A DNA stretch of 64,000 nucleotides from Orthonyx spaldingii (Eukaryota > Chordata > Aves > Passeriformes > Orthonychidae). The position numbers and the translations under genes were made by a program. Below are positions 1 through 10,679 of this stretch, piece after piece (positions within the stretch are counted from its first letter, which is position 1; every line of letters begins with the position of its first letter). Where the stretch lies: assembly GCA_013397795.1 (NCBI GenBank), contig VZTJ01005981.1:62001-126000 (forward strand), written 5' to 3'. The notes under the pieces are model-generated. The model saw nothing but the letters and a program-made list of their open reading frames with translations. It made no database searches and was not told the DNA's origin.

Positions 1-192
1 CCTTCCTTCCTTCCTTCCTTCCTTCCTTCCTTCCTTCCTTCCTTCCTTCCTTCCTTCCTTCCTTCCTTCCTTCCTTCCTTCCTTCCTTCCTTCCTTCCTT
101 CCTTCCTTCCTTCCTTCCTTCCTTCCTTCCTTCCTTCCTTCCTTCCTTCCTTCCCTGCCTGCCTCCCTCCCTCCTCCTCCCTCCCTCCCTCC
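1..192. repeat. CCTT tetranucleotide microsatellite with C-rich tail
   Basis: The tetranucleotide CCTT repeats without interruption from the first base to about 154, roughly 38 copies, and continues past the left edge of the window. It then decays into CTGCCTGCCTCCCTCC-type pyrimidine sequence up to about 192. The strand is wholly pyrimidine for nearly 160 bases, so the array is a polypurine/polypyrimidine mirror tract. Array length in an assembly is often unreliable for such repeats. Confidence 0.97.
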
Positions 193-2029
193 TTTTCCCT
201 TTCATAACAGCTGCCCTGAATATGAGCAGTGGTGTGTACTCTGCCAAAGTTTTTCTGCTTGTAAAGCAGGGAATGTTTTTTGTCCCGGTGCTGAATCACA
301 TACCTAAGTGATGAGCATAAAAAACTTGAGAAGGCAGAAAACCAGATATCCTATAAAAATAGGCTTTTCCGACCATATACTTTTGTGCATATGTGTAATT
401 AACTGTAAATCTCATATCCTAGGTTAAATTAGGTTTTTCTGAAGCCATGTTTGTATCATTTTTTAAAAATTGGTTTGTGTTTCAAACCTACACAGGAAAA
501 TTTTTGTTGAGAAAGATAAATTGTGCTGTATTAAAAAACCAACCCAAAACACGACTGATTTAAACAGCAATTTAATATCATGCTCAAAGACTATTAAAGT
601 ATCATGTAACAAAGTACACTAACTTCCCTGCAGCTGACAAATAAAAAGGCATTTTACAAATATTATGTGGGATATATCAATTAATATGTTGCTGAGTTAG
701 AATTTTTAATTGTGTTCAGAGTTATTTAATTAACTTCATGAATTTCAAGTGAAAAAGAACTGAAGCATACAATCCAAAACCATGCTGATAAAAAAATCTC
801 AATTAGCTGTCACAGAGTTTGGGTGACGCATGTAGTGCTGAAGTTGTCAACAAAACTGCATTTAAAAAAACCCCAAAGTACTCCTGAGCAAAGGAAAACA
901 GCTTTTCCAGTCAATACTGGTCTACGGAGTGAACGTGACACAAAAACTACTCTGGAAGAAGGGGTTATGGTCACGGGTCATGATCCTTCTGTACAACCAT
1001 TTTTAATCTTTTTTTCCTCGCAAAGTTCAAGATCAGTTAAATATTGTCATTTGCTGTCCAAGGGTATGATAAAAAAGGTGATATAGATATCGTGGAGGCT
1101 CAAAAGTCAGTCACAGCTCTACTACCACAGACTTTCCAAAAAGGGCACCCCAGATGTTCCACCTTATATCTGAGGTAAAGCAAGGAGATGGCCAAGGCTG
1201 AGGAAGATATTTTCATTTTTCTGTTATAGGTGCTGAGTCAGGAGCTGGAGATGTTTCATGTGTCCTCCAAGCTGTGGTGACTTTCATGAGGCAAGAGAAG
1301 GGGGAAATCAAAGCTGTCTAGGGCCAACAATTTAAGGAATTTATAATCCCAATGTTGGACTCTCAGGGACTGGAATTTATCACTCTGTTCTATTGGGCTG
1401 TTTGTGTGAGGTAAGGTGAGGCCAAGAGGCCAATTTTTAATTGAACAATGATTTTCACAAATCATTTTAAGTGACCTTTGCTTTCAGCCTCAGCAGATGC
1501 AGAAAATACAATGAACCATTGCAGCTTTATTTACACTTTTTTCTTTGCAACCAAACTCCTCCTCACTGCCATGAGTAACTGGAAAAACGAAAAATATAAA
1601 ATTTCAATGATAAGATAAATCCAGCTTCACATTGCCTCAAAGTATTAGCTGATATCAGGATTGATACATTTTCTCAAATGCACCTATCCTCACCTGAGTA
1701 AGAAAAGCAGAGCTCCCAAGGACTCAGGAATGCCACTTCCAAATTGCCTTAGCATTCATTTGTAAGTAAATGGGTACAGTCTGGACAGACATTTTCCTTT
1801 CTTTTTATCAAACCCTCCTTTGATTTGGGCCAACTCAGTTTGAATGCAGTCTTTCATCATATTCATGAGCTACTCCTGCCCATCATTTCACTATGGATTG
1901 TATTTTCCAAGAGTGATTTAGTGTTTGAGCACAAGTAATCATCTGCTCCATGAACAAGACATGGGCTAATTTAAAAGGAAAAGGAAAAGGAATATGGACT
2001 AATTTAAAAGTAAAAGGATCCCTGGTGAT
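193..2029. other. A/T-rich sequence without recognisable gene
   Basis: I see no gene, RNA gene or clear repeat here. The longest open frames are under 100 codons and have no splice-site framing or recognisable motif. A short internal direct repeat at 1966-2015 (a TAATTTAAAAG element followed by AAAGG runs, twice) lies just before the CR1 tail. Confidence 0.6.
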
Positions 2030-2186
2030 CATCCACTGGAACAAGTTCCCCAGAGGTCTGGTGGGGCTTCCACCCTTGGAGATACTCAGACCTGGCTTGA
2101 CACAGCCCTGAGCACCCTGCTCTGAGCAGGGGATGGGACCTGATGGTCTCCCAAGGTCCCTTCCCATCTCAGCTGTTCTGTGAGAC
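2030..2186 (+). mobile_element. CR1 LINE 3' end fragment
   Basis: The stretch follows the usual order of a CR1 3' end: CACTGGAACAAGTTCCCCAG, then a CTTGGAGATACTCA block, then GACCTGATGGTCTCCCAAGG, then GTCCCTTCCCATCTCAGC and a decayed terminal octamer (TGTTCTGTGAGA). CR1 elements are non-LTR retrotransposons of reptiles and birds, normally 5'-truncated on insertion, so a copy of about 160 bases is typical. The copy is divergent and inactive, with no reverse-transcriptase part. The left border is approximate. Confidence 0.85.
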
Positions 2187-5100
2187 TGCCCAGGTCAAAC
2201 TCCAAAATGTAATTGAAAGAATACTGTCTGATTTCTAGATGTAACCAGCCTGAAATTTAATTTCTGATCCACCTGTTTAAGGCATGGGCAGATTCACACT
2301 GTAATTGTAATTGAAGAAAGTTAGGTCTGTTACACAAACCACGTTTGGCAAACACTCTTATTCTTGCAGAAACTCAATTAAAATATATACTTTAAGAAAA
2401 ATAAATGAATGTAAGAACCTAGTAGCAGAACAGAAAGTGCTACCAGGAGATTTTTGATGTGATGCCATTCTTGATTATGTTTATTAAGATTTGTTTACTA
2501 AACTGATCTACCTATTTTCTTCTCATCTAATTAAAATTAATTACAAGAGGAATAATTATACTTGCAGTCAGACCTGCTACACTGAGTAGATTATTTACTT
2601 GAGTTCTAACTTTACAGCTGCATCTGATTTTGCAGTATTGGATTTTAATATGTGGATGCTCATCTTCTTGCAGTTTCTAAAATGAAATTACTTATGTTGT
2701 GTGTGATTACTGAGACTTTCAACAGTCATTTTGGTCAAGAGTGAGGTAATTTGCCACCGTGGAAAGATGGAATTTAAGCTGAGGAGATGTCTGTGCTGAA
2801 AATATATACTTAGCTGAAGTTACTGTCCTTTCTCTGAATAGTATTATAATAATCATTTTATAAACATATAGGTGTGCCACTGGCATATGATGGCCAAATA
2901 GAGAAATAGTTGATTAGCTGAGAAAAATGCTCCAGGCATTTTTCAAGTATTTAAAGGTAAAAGGAGACAATTAAGAGAGAGATGATGTCGAATAAGCATT
3001 TTAATTGATAAAATGTTTATAAGTTAAAAAAACTCCTTAGTATAGTGCTTTAGATGTATACCTAGGAACTATTCCTTACATAAGCAAAAGTCTTTTTTCC
3101 TGAGAAAAAATGAGAAAATTGTAACTAAACTCAGCAAAATCCCTCTGCAAAACATTTTTGCAGCTCTTCAAATACATGAAGTCTATAGTTTTGTTTTCTT
3201 TGAACAGAAAAGAAGAACAAAGAGAAGGTTTCATCTGGAGAGCTTTCTGACATTCTTTTTGAGTTATTTTGCCTCTTAACTGGTGCACTTCTCAAACGGA
3301 AATTCCTGCATTACTCTGGTTTTTCCATGAGTTTTTTCAAATCTGCTTAACCTTCTCTTAGAAAATTTGTAAACAGCAAACTTTAGTAAGAGTTCCAGAC
3401 CAAACTTTTCAATTAAAAAAAGAAATTTCAGCTCCATGGAAATAAATTCAGTAAGAGATTCTGCTGAGATTTCACTGTGAGTTTAATGCCCAAATCTTTT
3501 AATCTCAAAAAATTTGATTATAGCTTTTTGTCTAAATGCCCTATTTCCTTGACTGCCTTAAAAATGTAACTAATTTATAACTAAATTAAGCACGGGTTAC
3601 TTCCTTAGGGGATTTTTAATGTGCAAGTGAAAAGTTATGAAGATCTCATATTCCACAGGAGGGAGCCTCTCTCCCACTGAGCTTGGAGCAGGATTTAGGA
3701 ACAGGATATTTTAAGGAGGGAATGGCTTTTGTCCCCAGAGAACTCAGATTTTCCCAAGAATGAAGCAGATCTCCTCGGTAACAAGGAAAAATCCAGAAAA
3801 AGTTCTGCCTGAGAACCTTTCTCCTTTGGATTTTCTTCTCTGGGTGTTCCAAGAGGCAAAGCAGAGGTTTCATGGCAGATCACTGCTGGAATGGGAATAA
3901 CCACACACATTCCTGGAAGCTGTTCCAGACAAAGTCATCATCTCACAAATATTTTAAAGATTTAATAAGGTTTTTCAGAAGCCATCTGAATATTGAAAGT
4001 GAAAGAGATGCTGCTGCATATTTTATGAGATATTTTTCTACTGCAGTGATAAAATTTTAAATGTTATTTCATCTTTTTTTTCTCCCCTAGAACCACTGAC
4101 AAAATAATTGTTTTACAGCATTCTTAGGCTCAGGATCCATTTAAAAATGTGGGGAAGTAAATACAAAGTACAAGGGGACAGCAACTGAATACTATTTGTT
4201 TCCCATTGAAAATTTCCCAGGAGGGCCATGTGTACAAGATTGGTTTTAACCCTTTATATTTTTGCATGTTAGCTCCAGTCAGAAATTAAAAAGTATATGT
4301 TTAAAATATTTATATTAGAGAATATTATCTGAGCACTCACTAAGCTCTGTTATTTTTACAAATCCATTGTTTTGTTTTCATTCTTTAAAGACTGGACAAA
4401 CTGAAATATTTTATCCAAGTGCTCCTACCTTCCTTGGTTGAAACTAATGGTGCTGAATACATTAAAATAGAAATTCCTTTTTTTTTCTTCAGGGGAAAAG
4501 CCAATGGACAGAATTTTGCCGACTACAATCACCTCTAATTAACTCATCTCTTTCTCTAACTCCGTCAACAATTCCTGCTCAGGTCTCATCACCACTTCTA
4601 TTTCATTCTGGCAAATGACCTTCCACACTTTGTTTTTCATATCCCTCTATTCCTACCTAAGTTCAAATTTGTTACATTTAGAGCAAACTAAGCATTTGGA
4701 TGAGATGGTTTTATAGTGTTACATCTGCTATTAACAGGTCTGTGTCATGTGCTGCCCCTTAATTTTTCTTTTAATATTTTCCATAACATCAGGAGAGACC
4801 CTAAGATGAGTTACTAAGTCAGGGGGCTGATCAGAAGTGCTCCTGGAAAGGACAGATTTATTGAGAATAGCAACAGGGTCTGCTTGAAATAGAAATACTT
4901 AAGGACCCAATTTCTATCTCAAAACCAATCAATCTTCATTGTATTTTAACAGATGATTATGAAAACTGAGATGTTATGCCTATAAAAATGAAAGGGAATG
5001 ACTTGTATTGAAACAGAAGTGATGATGTCCTGGTTTTGACAGAAATAAATTACATTATTAACAGGTCCATGAGCTGTCTGAATTCAGCAGTCAGATGCAT

Positions 5101-5683
5101 TGACAATGTGAGCTGCTTCTATAGTATAGACGTGTTTTTAAAAATATCAATGGCCAGTGTGAGAAAAACCAAATTGTTATTTAGAGATCTGAAATAAATA
5201 TTATTAGTACTGTGTAAACAATGCAGTGAAGTCAGCTAATACAGGAAACCCTCTGTTTCCATGTTGCTTCATTTTTGTAACACAGAAATATGTTAATAAC
5301 TGTATAGATAATCTAAATTACTTTAATTGCAACAAAATTGATTCCAAAATGTAACAAAACAAAAACTGGAATTATATTTGGATGCTGATTAGCCTGATAA
5401 AATGACTAGTCTTACTTTTGAACTAACTATGCTTACTTTTTAGAGGTGTTTGTGAAGCAGAGGCTGAAGTACAGATGGGTTCTGATTATTTATCCTATTT
5501 TTATAACAATAACTATAATTGAAATTTCAGCTTTTCTGCATGTACTATATTGCTAACCTTACGTAAAATTCAGTCTCTGTATGGTCACCAAATCTGTCTT
5601 TCAAAAGTTGAATACAAATGGAATGATTCAATTTAAACCCCAAATCTATCACAAATATAAAATTATCAAACTTGCTGCTCTGA
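2187..5683. other. A/T-rich sequence, no gene seen
   Basis: No exon or RNA gene is visible. Several parts (for example 2525-2660 and 5060-5340) are dense in TAAT/ATTA cores and carry no obvious repeat, which is a look shared by conserved non-coding elements in gene deserts; that reading is inference only. Overlapping short minus-strand open frames at 3646-3910 have no splice framing and are treated as chance. Confidence 0.5.
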
Positions 5684-5860
5684 AGTATGAATCTAGCTCT
5701 GATAAACAATGTTTTAGTTAATGCTGACCTTGACCAAAGCAGTGCTTGCACAGTCTCAAGGACTTTTCTGCTGTTCCCAGTGCCCTAAAAGTGAGTGGGC
5801 ACAAAACCCGAGTAGGGCTTGGCTGCCTGCTAGGGCTAAACCATGACAGTGAGCACTGAT
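5684..5860 (+). mobile_element. Fragment of an avian-type retroviral LTR
   Basis: The run CTGATAAACAATGTTTTAGT, then AGCAGTGCTTGCACAG, then TCTCAAGGACTTTTCTGCTG, then a GTGAGTGGGCACAA block matches from memory the inner part of a solo-LTR family frequent in bird genomes. Neither LTR end, nor internal retroviral genes, nor a target-site duplication can be recognised, so this is a decayed non-coding remnant. The right border is uncertain. A repeat-library comparison would settle the family. Confidence 0.5.
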
Positions 5861-6351
5861 TCAGCACTGAAATACATGGAATGTTCTAGAGGGTTTGGAG
5901 CTGATGTCAAAATGTAAGAGCATTGAAGGGATAAGTGGCTCATTATAGTCAATTTGATATAGTGTCAGTTAAAATAATGGAATGGTGACATAACAAATTT
6001 AAGTGAAAATAGTATAATTAAGGTCGATCAATGTGAATTTATGAACAACTGATCTCATGTGACTCAATTAACTTGGTATCTTTTATTATGACTTATTTCA
6101 TAGAAATAATTATGTCTGTGCCCTATACCAGGGCTTCTGCAGGGTGGTTTGACTTGGTTAGATCAAGGAACGTGAATAGTACAAAATCAGTGCAGCACAT
6201 ATCAAGTGATTGCCCAAGTCAGATACACCAAACTTTAATCATTTGTGGAGAATTTCTCTCCTAGGCAACTCTACTGGGAATTATATGTTTTTGAAAGAAA
6301 TGTGAAAACAGTATTGTTTTACTCTTTGGCAACTGAAAGTTCCAGGTATTC
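5861..6351. other. No recognisable feature
   Basis: A/T-rich sequence. I see no gene or repeat in it; one 63-codon plus-strand open frame at 6073-6264 is within chance expectation. Confidence 0.5.
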
Positions 6352-6769
6352 TTAAAAAAAACCAAAACAGGCAAGTCTGTGAGCAATTCCAGCCACTTCA
6401 TAATCCAAGTCCATAAAAAAATAGTTATCCATAAATCCACTTGTTGTGATATTAAGATAATAGTTTGCATCTACAGAAGCAGCATTAAAGGCTAAAACGC
6501 TGTTTAGATGCCAAGTTCCCTTGGGCAGCAGCCCTTTCAAGGAGGAGCATGGATGATGTGCCCAATGCAAAACATTTTGGTTTTCTTCCCAGGCTGGCTG
6601 GGATGAGAACTGACAGTGATGAGATGGTGCTACCTGAGGACCTGCACCTTTCTGGCGTAGTACTATGAGTACGATGTAAAGACGATGGAGATTTGTGCTC
6701 TAGTAATGATTTCTGAAAACAGACTTCTTGGCTCTGTCCTGTTACTTTTCTGGCAATAGGAGAAATCAT
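6352..6769 (-). other. Two overlapping open frames, possible exon or pseudogene remnant
   Basis: On the minus strand one frame is open from 6769 down to 6485 (94 codons) and a second from 6699 down to 6352 (115 sense codons ending in TAA), overlapping over about 215 bases. The first gives a Ser/Thr-rich, protein-like text around SSLHRTHSTTPERCRSSGST; the second ends in a segment around NITTSGFMDNYFFMDLDYEV that also looks protein-like. A join of the two by an old frameshift would fit a decayed coding sequence, but I recognise neither product. An acceptor-like TCTGTTTTCAG lies at about 6712-6722 (minus). The region is richer in G+C than its flanks. Chance openness remains a live alternative. 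Confidence 0.25.
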
Positions 6770-9700
6770 TTTGGCATCTCAGATTCTTATTTCAGTTTCA
6801 ATAGAAATAAAATGCACGTGGGTGGGTTTGAAGAATCCAAGCTGCTTACTAGGAATACACTGATGTTTGAGGAAGAAAATACTTTAGTAGCTGTGATTTA
6901 TTTCCCATTTTAGATGTTTGTCTGTCTGGTGTAGAGATTAACTGAAGGTACTCATTAAACACTTTTATTTCATAAGAGCAGCAGTCTAGGGCTGTGTACC
7001 TGTGTTCATGGATCCAGTGACTGCTTAGATACCCTTGTTTCTCTCTGCTGGCTGTAAGGCACCTCAGTAAAAATGAAGAAATAAGCCTTGTAGGTGGCTG
7101 AGTTGAACAAGGTGAAGCCTACACTGTCTGGTGATTTCCTAGCAAGGCACAACCAGCATCCAGATACCCTGAAGAGCCAAACTCCAAATCACTGGGGGCC
7201 CAGGCTGCCTGGTGTGTGGAAATATTTGGCTTCTTACAGAGTAGGATTAGAAAACAGTGACAGAAAGAAAAGAGTACCGGAGGCATCTCTGGCAGGTAAG
7301 GGGAGGACCTGCTACACCACAAGAGCTCCTGCTGTGCTTAATTCTGAAGAGATGAGTAATTACTTTGCACTTCAGCAAGGCAGTAACATCAGCGTTGGCC
7401 AATGCACTTTCAGACAATTTGCATGACGCTGGGTAAGTGGCTTAAGTACTTTGCTAAATCATGGCCACAGGGCAAGAGACAATTCCCACTTTACATACCG
7501 TGCTGCTAATAGCTTTTCTGATCTCTGTAATGGGGTTCTGAGGGCACAAAACACAATTGAATTAGGAAAAAAATAATAACAAAGCACTTTGTGCTGCAGT
7601 ATTATATCTTTGCATGATGGAATTCCTGTAAAAGGGCAGCTAATCAGTTTATTTACTTCTTTTCATAACAAAACCAAAACCCAGCCCCATGAAACACTCA
7701 GGTACAATTTTATCTGGTCACTGTGTAGGAATACACAAACAGCTTACAGCTGGACCAGGTAAGGCACTGCCACACTCACTTTGTAAAAGATGTTGTGGTT
7801 ATAGGACAGATGTTATTAAAAGGCAAGGAAAGCATGAGGAGCTAGTTAAATACATGAAACTTTGTCCCTTGTCCCTTCACTCCAGGTTAACTGTTCATCA
7901 TAAGGTGAAGAGGATACTTTGGCCTTGCTGGAGCCCATGAGCAGATTGCCACTGATTGCAACTGTACCACAGCATAAAGTTGTATCTCATAAATATTTCT
8001 GAGCAAAAAATGACATGAAGATTATATTGACAGATTGGCAGAGGCTAAGCAGAATTTTGTCTTAGTCCACTCAAATACTAGTCTCTGTAATCTAAATGTT
8101 TTCTAGAAAAGAAGAACAGATTTTAACTGAAAAGGTACATTACTATGTAAATGTTGCTATAAAGGATAACTTTTAACTAACTACAAAGGTATATTACTAT
8201 GTTGATTTTGTCATGAAGTTATTATTTTTGGCCCTCTTAACATTGCCATTGGTATTAACATGGAAAATACTACAAATATAAGTTTGTAAGTAAGGTCATA
8301 AAAGGTGTACCTGAGCTAAAGTGTCTTCTCAGTAAGAAAATTCAGAGAACACCATGAAAACCAGTTGAAGACAATGTAAATTAAACAAAACCCCTGCTCT
8401 ATACAAGATACACTGCAACAAGCATGTATAAAATTATTTAAAGCAAGCCTGACAATGTTCACTGAAGTAAAAAGCTCTCTGTGTTCCTCTTGGTTCTTGC
8501 CTAAATACCCAGTTTTGAATCATTTTCAGTACTGGATCAGTTTTTCCCTGTAAATCTGTAAATCTGGGCAGCAGTTTCAGTCCCTCCAGCAGCTCATCCT
8601 GCCGGGCAGCCGGGTCAGCTGCCGGTCACTGGAGCTTTCCTTATCTTCCCCTTCCCTGCAGTCCCCTGTGCCTGGGCCTGCTGCAGATACTGAGCAAAAC
8701 ATTGGCGTGATGCCACTGCTGGGGAAAGGAAAACACACATGCTGAACTACTGGGAGCTTAAATAACTGCCAAAGCAAAATCCAGATTCAGGCATTTATTT
8801 TTCAAGGCCTTTCATTAGGGCTTATTTTTGTGTTAACCATCCAGAAAATAAATCTTTAGAATAACCAGTCAATCGTTTCCCTGCTGTACTTAGCCCAGAT
8901 GGGAGAGGACATGTGTTTGTTCTTCATTTCTCTTTGATCCAGCTTGCTCTTTCCTTTAAAAGCCCACCTCAAGAAGTCAAGTAACAAATGAGTGGTTGGA
9001 CCTTTTACGACTGTGCCTCTCATTTATCAATGCTGCTAATTTTGTGTGACAGGGTCTTGTTAAAGTTTGACCAGCATCTGTATAGGTAGTTTCATTAGCA
9101 GTGAGAAAATCAGGGTTCTCAGAAGGCGGTAGTGTTATTGCACCATGTGTTTATTGCCTAACATGTTTTCAGGGTTATTTTTTTTGACAGTACTACCACT
9201 AATTTTCATGGGAAAGCCATCTTGGTTGTTGGTCTCTCCGTTAGAGCTGCACAGTCACCACTAAGAGTGAAACAGGCTTTTGAGGGGGTTGGGAAGTCCC
9301 CAGGGGAGCTGCTCTTTCACTTCATGTCACTTCATGTCACATTTGAAAACTGTTCAGACTAAAACCTCCAGTGCTCTGTGTCTCTGTGTCAAGCTGGTTC
9401 AACCCCTTTTACAGCAGCTTAAAGATTTTTCCACCCTTAAAGAATCTTGTTTGGGCACAGAAGACCTACATGGTAGTCGGTCCCACGTCTCGAATCAATA
9501 TGTGTTTTGGAACATTTATCTGGAGGTTAGATGTTGTTTTGAAGTAGTTTTTAAGAGCTGGTCAGGGGTTGCAGTGCTAGGAATAATCTGGATGGAGCTG
9601 GATTAATGGGCTGAGCACAGGAGAGACATTCAAATGCACCAAAAATCATCATCTGAGCAGTGGTTGTGCATAGAGTAATACATCTGCACAGGTGGTCTGG

Positions 9701-10001
9701 CTTTTAAGCCTTGTAGATTTAATCTTCAATTCTAGTTTATATTTAAAATGTCAGCTGAATTTTATTGGTATGCGGGAAACACTTAATCTTACTCTTTTAT
9801 CACTGAGAACACATTGTGGTGATTTAGGGCTTAGTTAGCTTGTAAGAATTGCTTTATGTTGCTGAAGATTATTGGCCATATTCAGTCAGCTTAAATTCCA
9901 CTTTAGCCTCTAAATCTAGTGTTTCTGACAGGCTGGATCTTGAAAGCTCCTAATTCAATGCCTTTCACCCTGTGAATTACTTTGTCCACAGAAGCAGGTG
10001 A
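6770..10001. other. Gene-poor sequence
   Basis: No convincing gene. A 110-codon plus frame at 7094-7426 and a 108-codon frame at 9280-9606 (starting at a non-ATG codon) have no motif or consistent splice framing. The 8950-9110 part is unique, A/T-rich and could be conserved non-coding DNA. A small internal duplication is listed separately. Confidence 0.5.
8121..8215 (+). repeat. Diverged tandem duplication, unit about 50 bases
   Basis: The block starting TTTTAACTGAAAAGGTACAT at 8121 is repeated at 8171 as TTTTAACTAACTACAAAGGT, and both run on into ATTACTATGT and a T/G-rich end. The copies differ by a small insertion and several substitutions, so the duplication is old. Confidence 0.6.
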
Positions 10002-10679
10002 AATTTAGGCTTTCAAAATATTCCCCTTTCTTCTTTAAAACCAGAAAGAGAGAGCAGCACAGTCTCTATAAACATGTTTCTTGTAATCTGTGCATTCACC
10101 ATGAATAATTGTGTCCATGTAGTGGTACAAAGAAATCACTTGTGGGTCTTCAAAAGAAGCTTTTTCAAGAGGAGGGAGAGGGCTATGATAGATGAAAGCA
10201 AAAGAATAAGAGAAATGGCTTTCTGTTCCACACCTCTAAAGATTACCAAGAAAAATATAACAAGTGTCTTGGAGTATGGGGCAAAATGGGTTTCTGCTAA
10301 TCCACCTCTTCTAAAGAAAAGTTTCTGGGATATTGTGGTCCATCTGAGCTGATCAGTAATGCAGGGTAGGTTTGAGAGTCACTGCTCAGGGGAATTTATA
10401 TGCATGAAAGGGACTGAGGCAGCCTCAGCTACACTGAGAGGCTTTTACTGTCATGTGGCTCTCAGAGATGTTGTCCGTTCCTGGAAACAGAAGCAGAATT
10501 TCACAGTGGTACTAAGATACCTGAAACTGAAAAGACTTTGTTGGTGTTTGGGGAGACGGGATTTCCATTTCCTAGATCACTTGCATAGCACTATAAATTC
10601 AGTTACAACAAAATTTCTTTCCAGTACTGAAAAATCACACGGGCTTCTTACTCCTAATTTTCTAAGATGCTTCAGATGA
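10002..10679 (+). other. Long frame with a single in-frame TGA; possible exon or pseudogene
   Basis: The frame containing the ATG at 10074 is open from 10002, has one stop (TGA, 10350-10352), resumes at once and runs to a TGA at 10677-10679. That is 226 codons with one internal stop, where A/T-rich random sequence would be expected to give more than ten. The conceptual product has a basic stretch (KRSFFKRRERAMIDESKRIR) in the first half and a second half rich in Arg, Leu and Phe. I recognise no family, signal peptide or membrane segment. An acceptor-like pyrimidine tract ending in CCAG lies at about 10022-10044. It could be a decayed coding exon or retrocopy, or chance. Confidence 0.25.

Noticed and set aside
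7231..7299. 54-base segment between a TTCTTACAG and a CAG/GTAAGG site
   Set aside because: The acceptor is weak and the exon would be tiny, with no partner exon.
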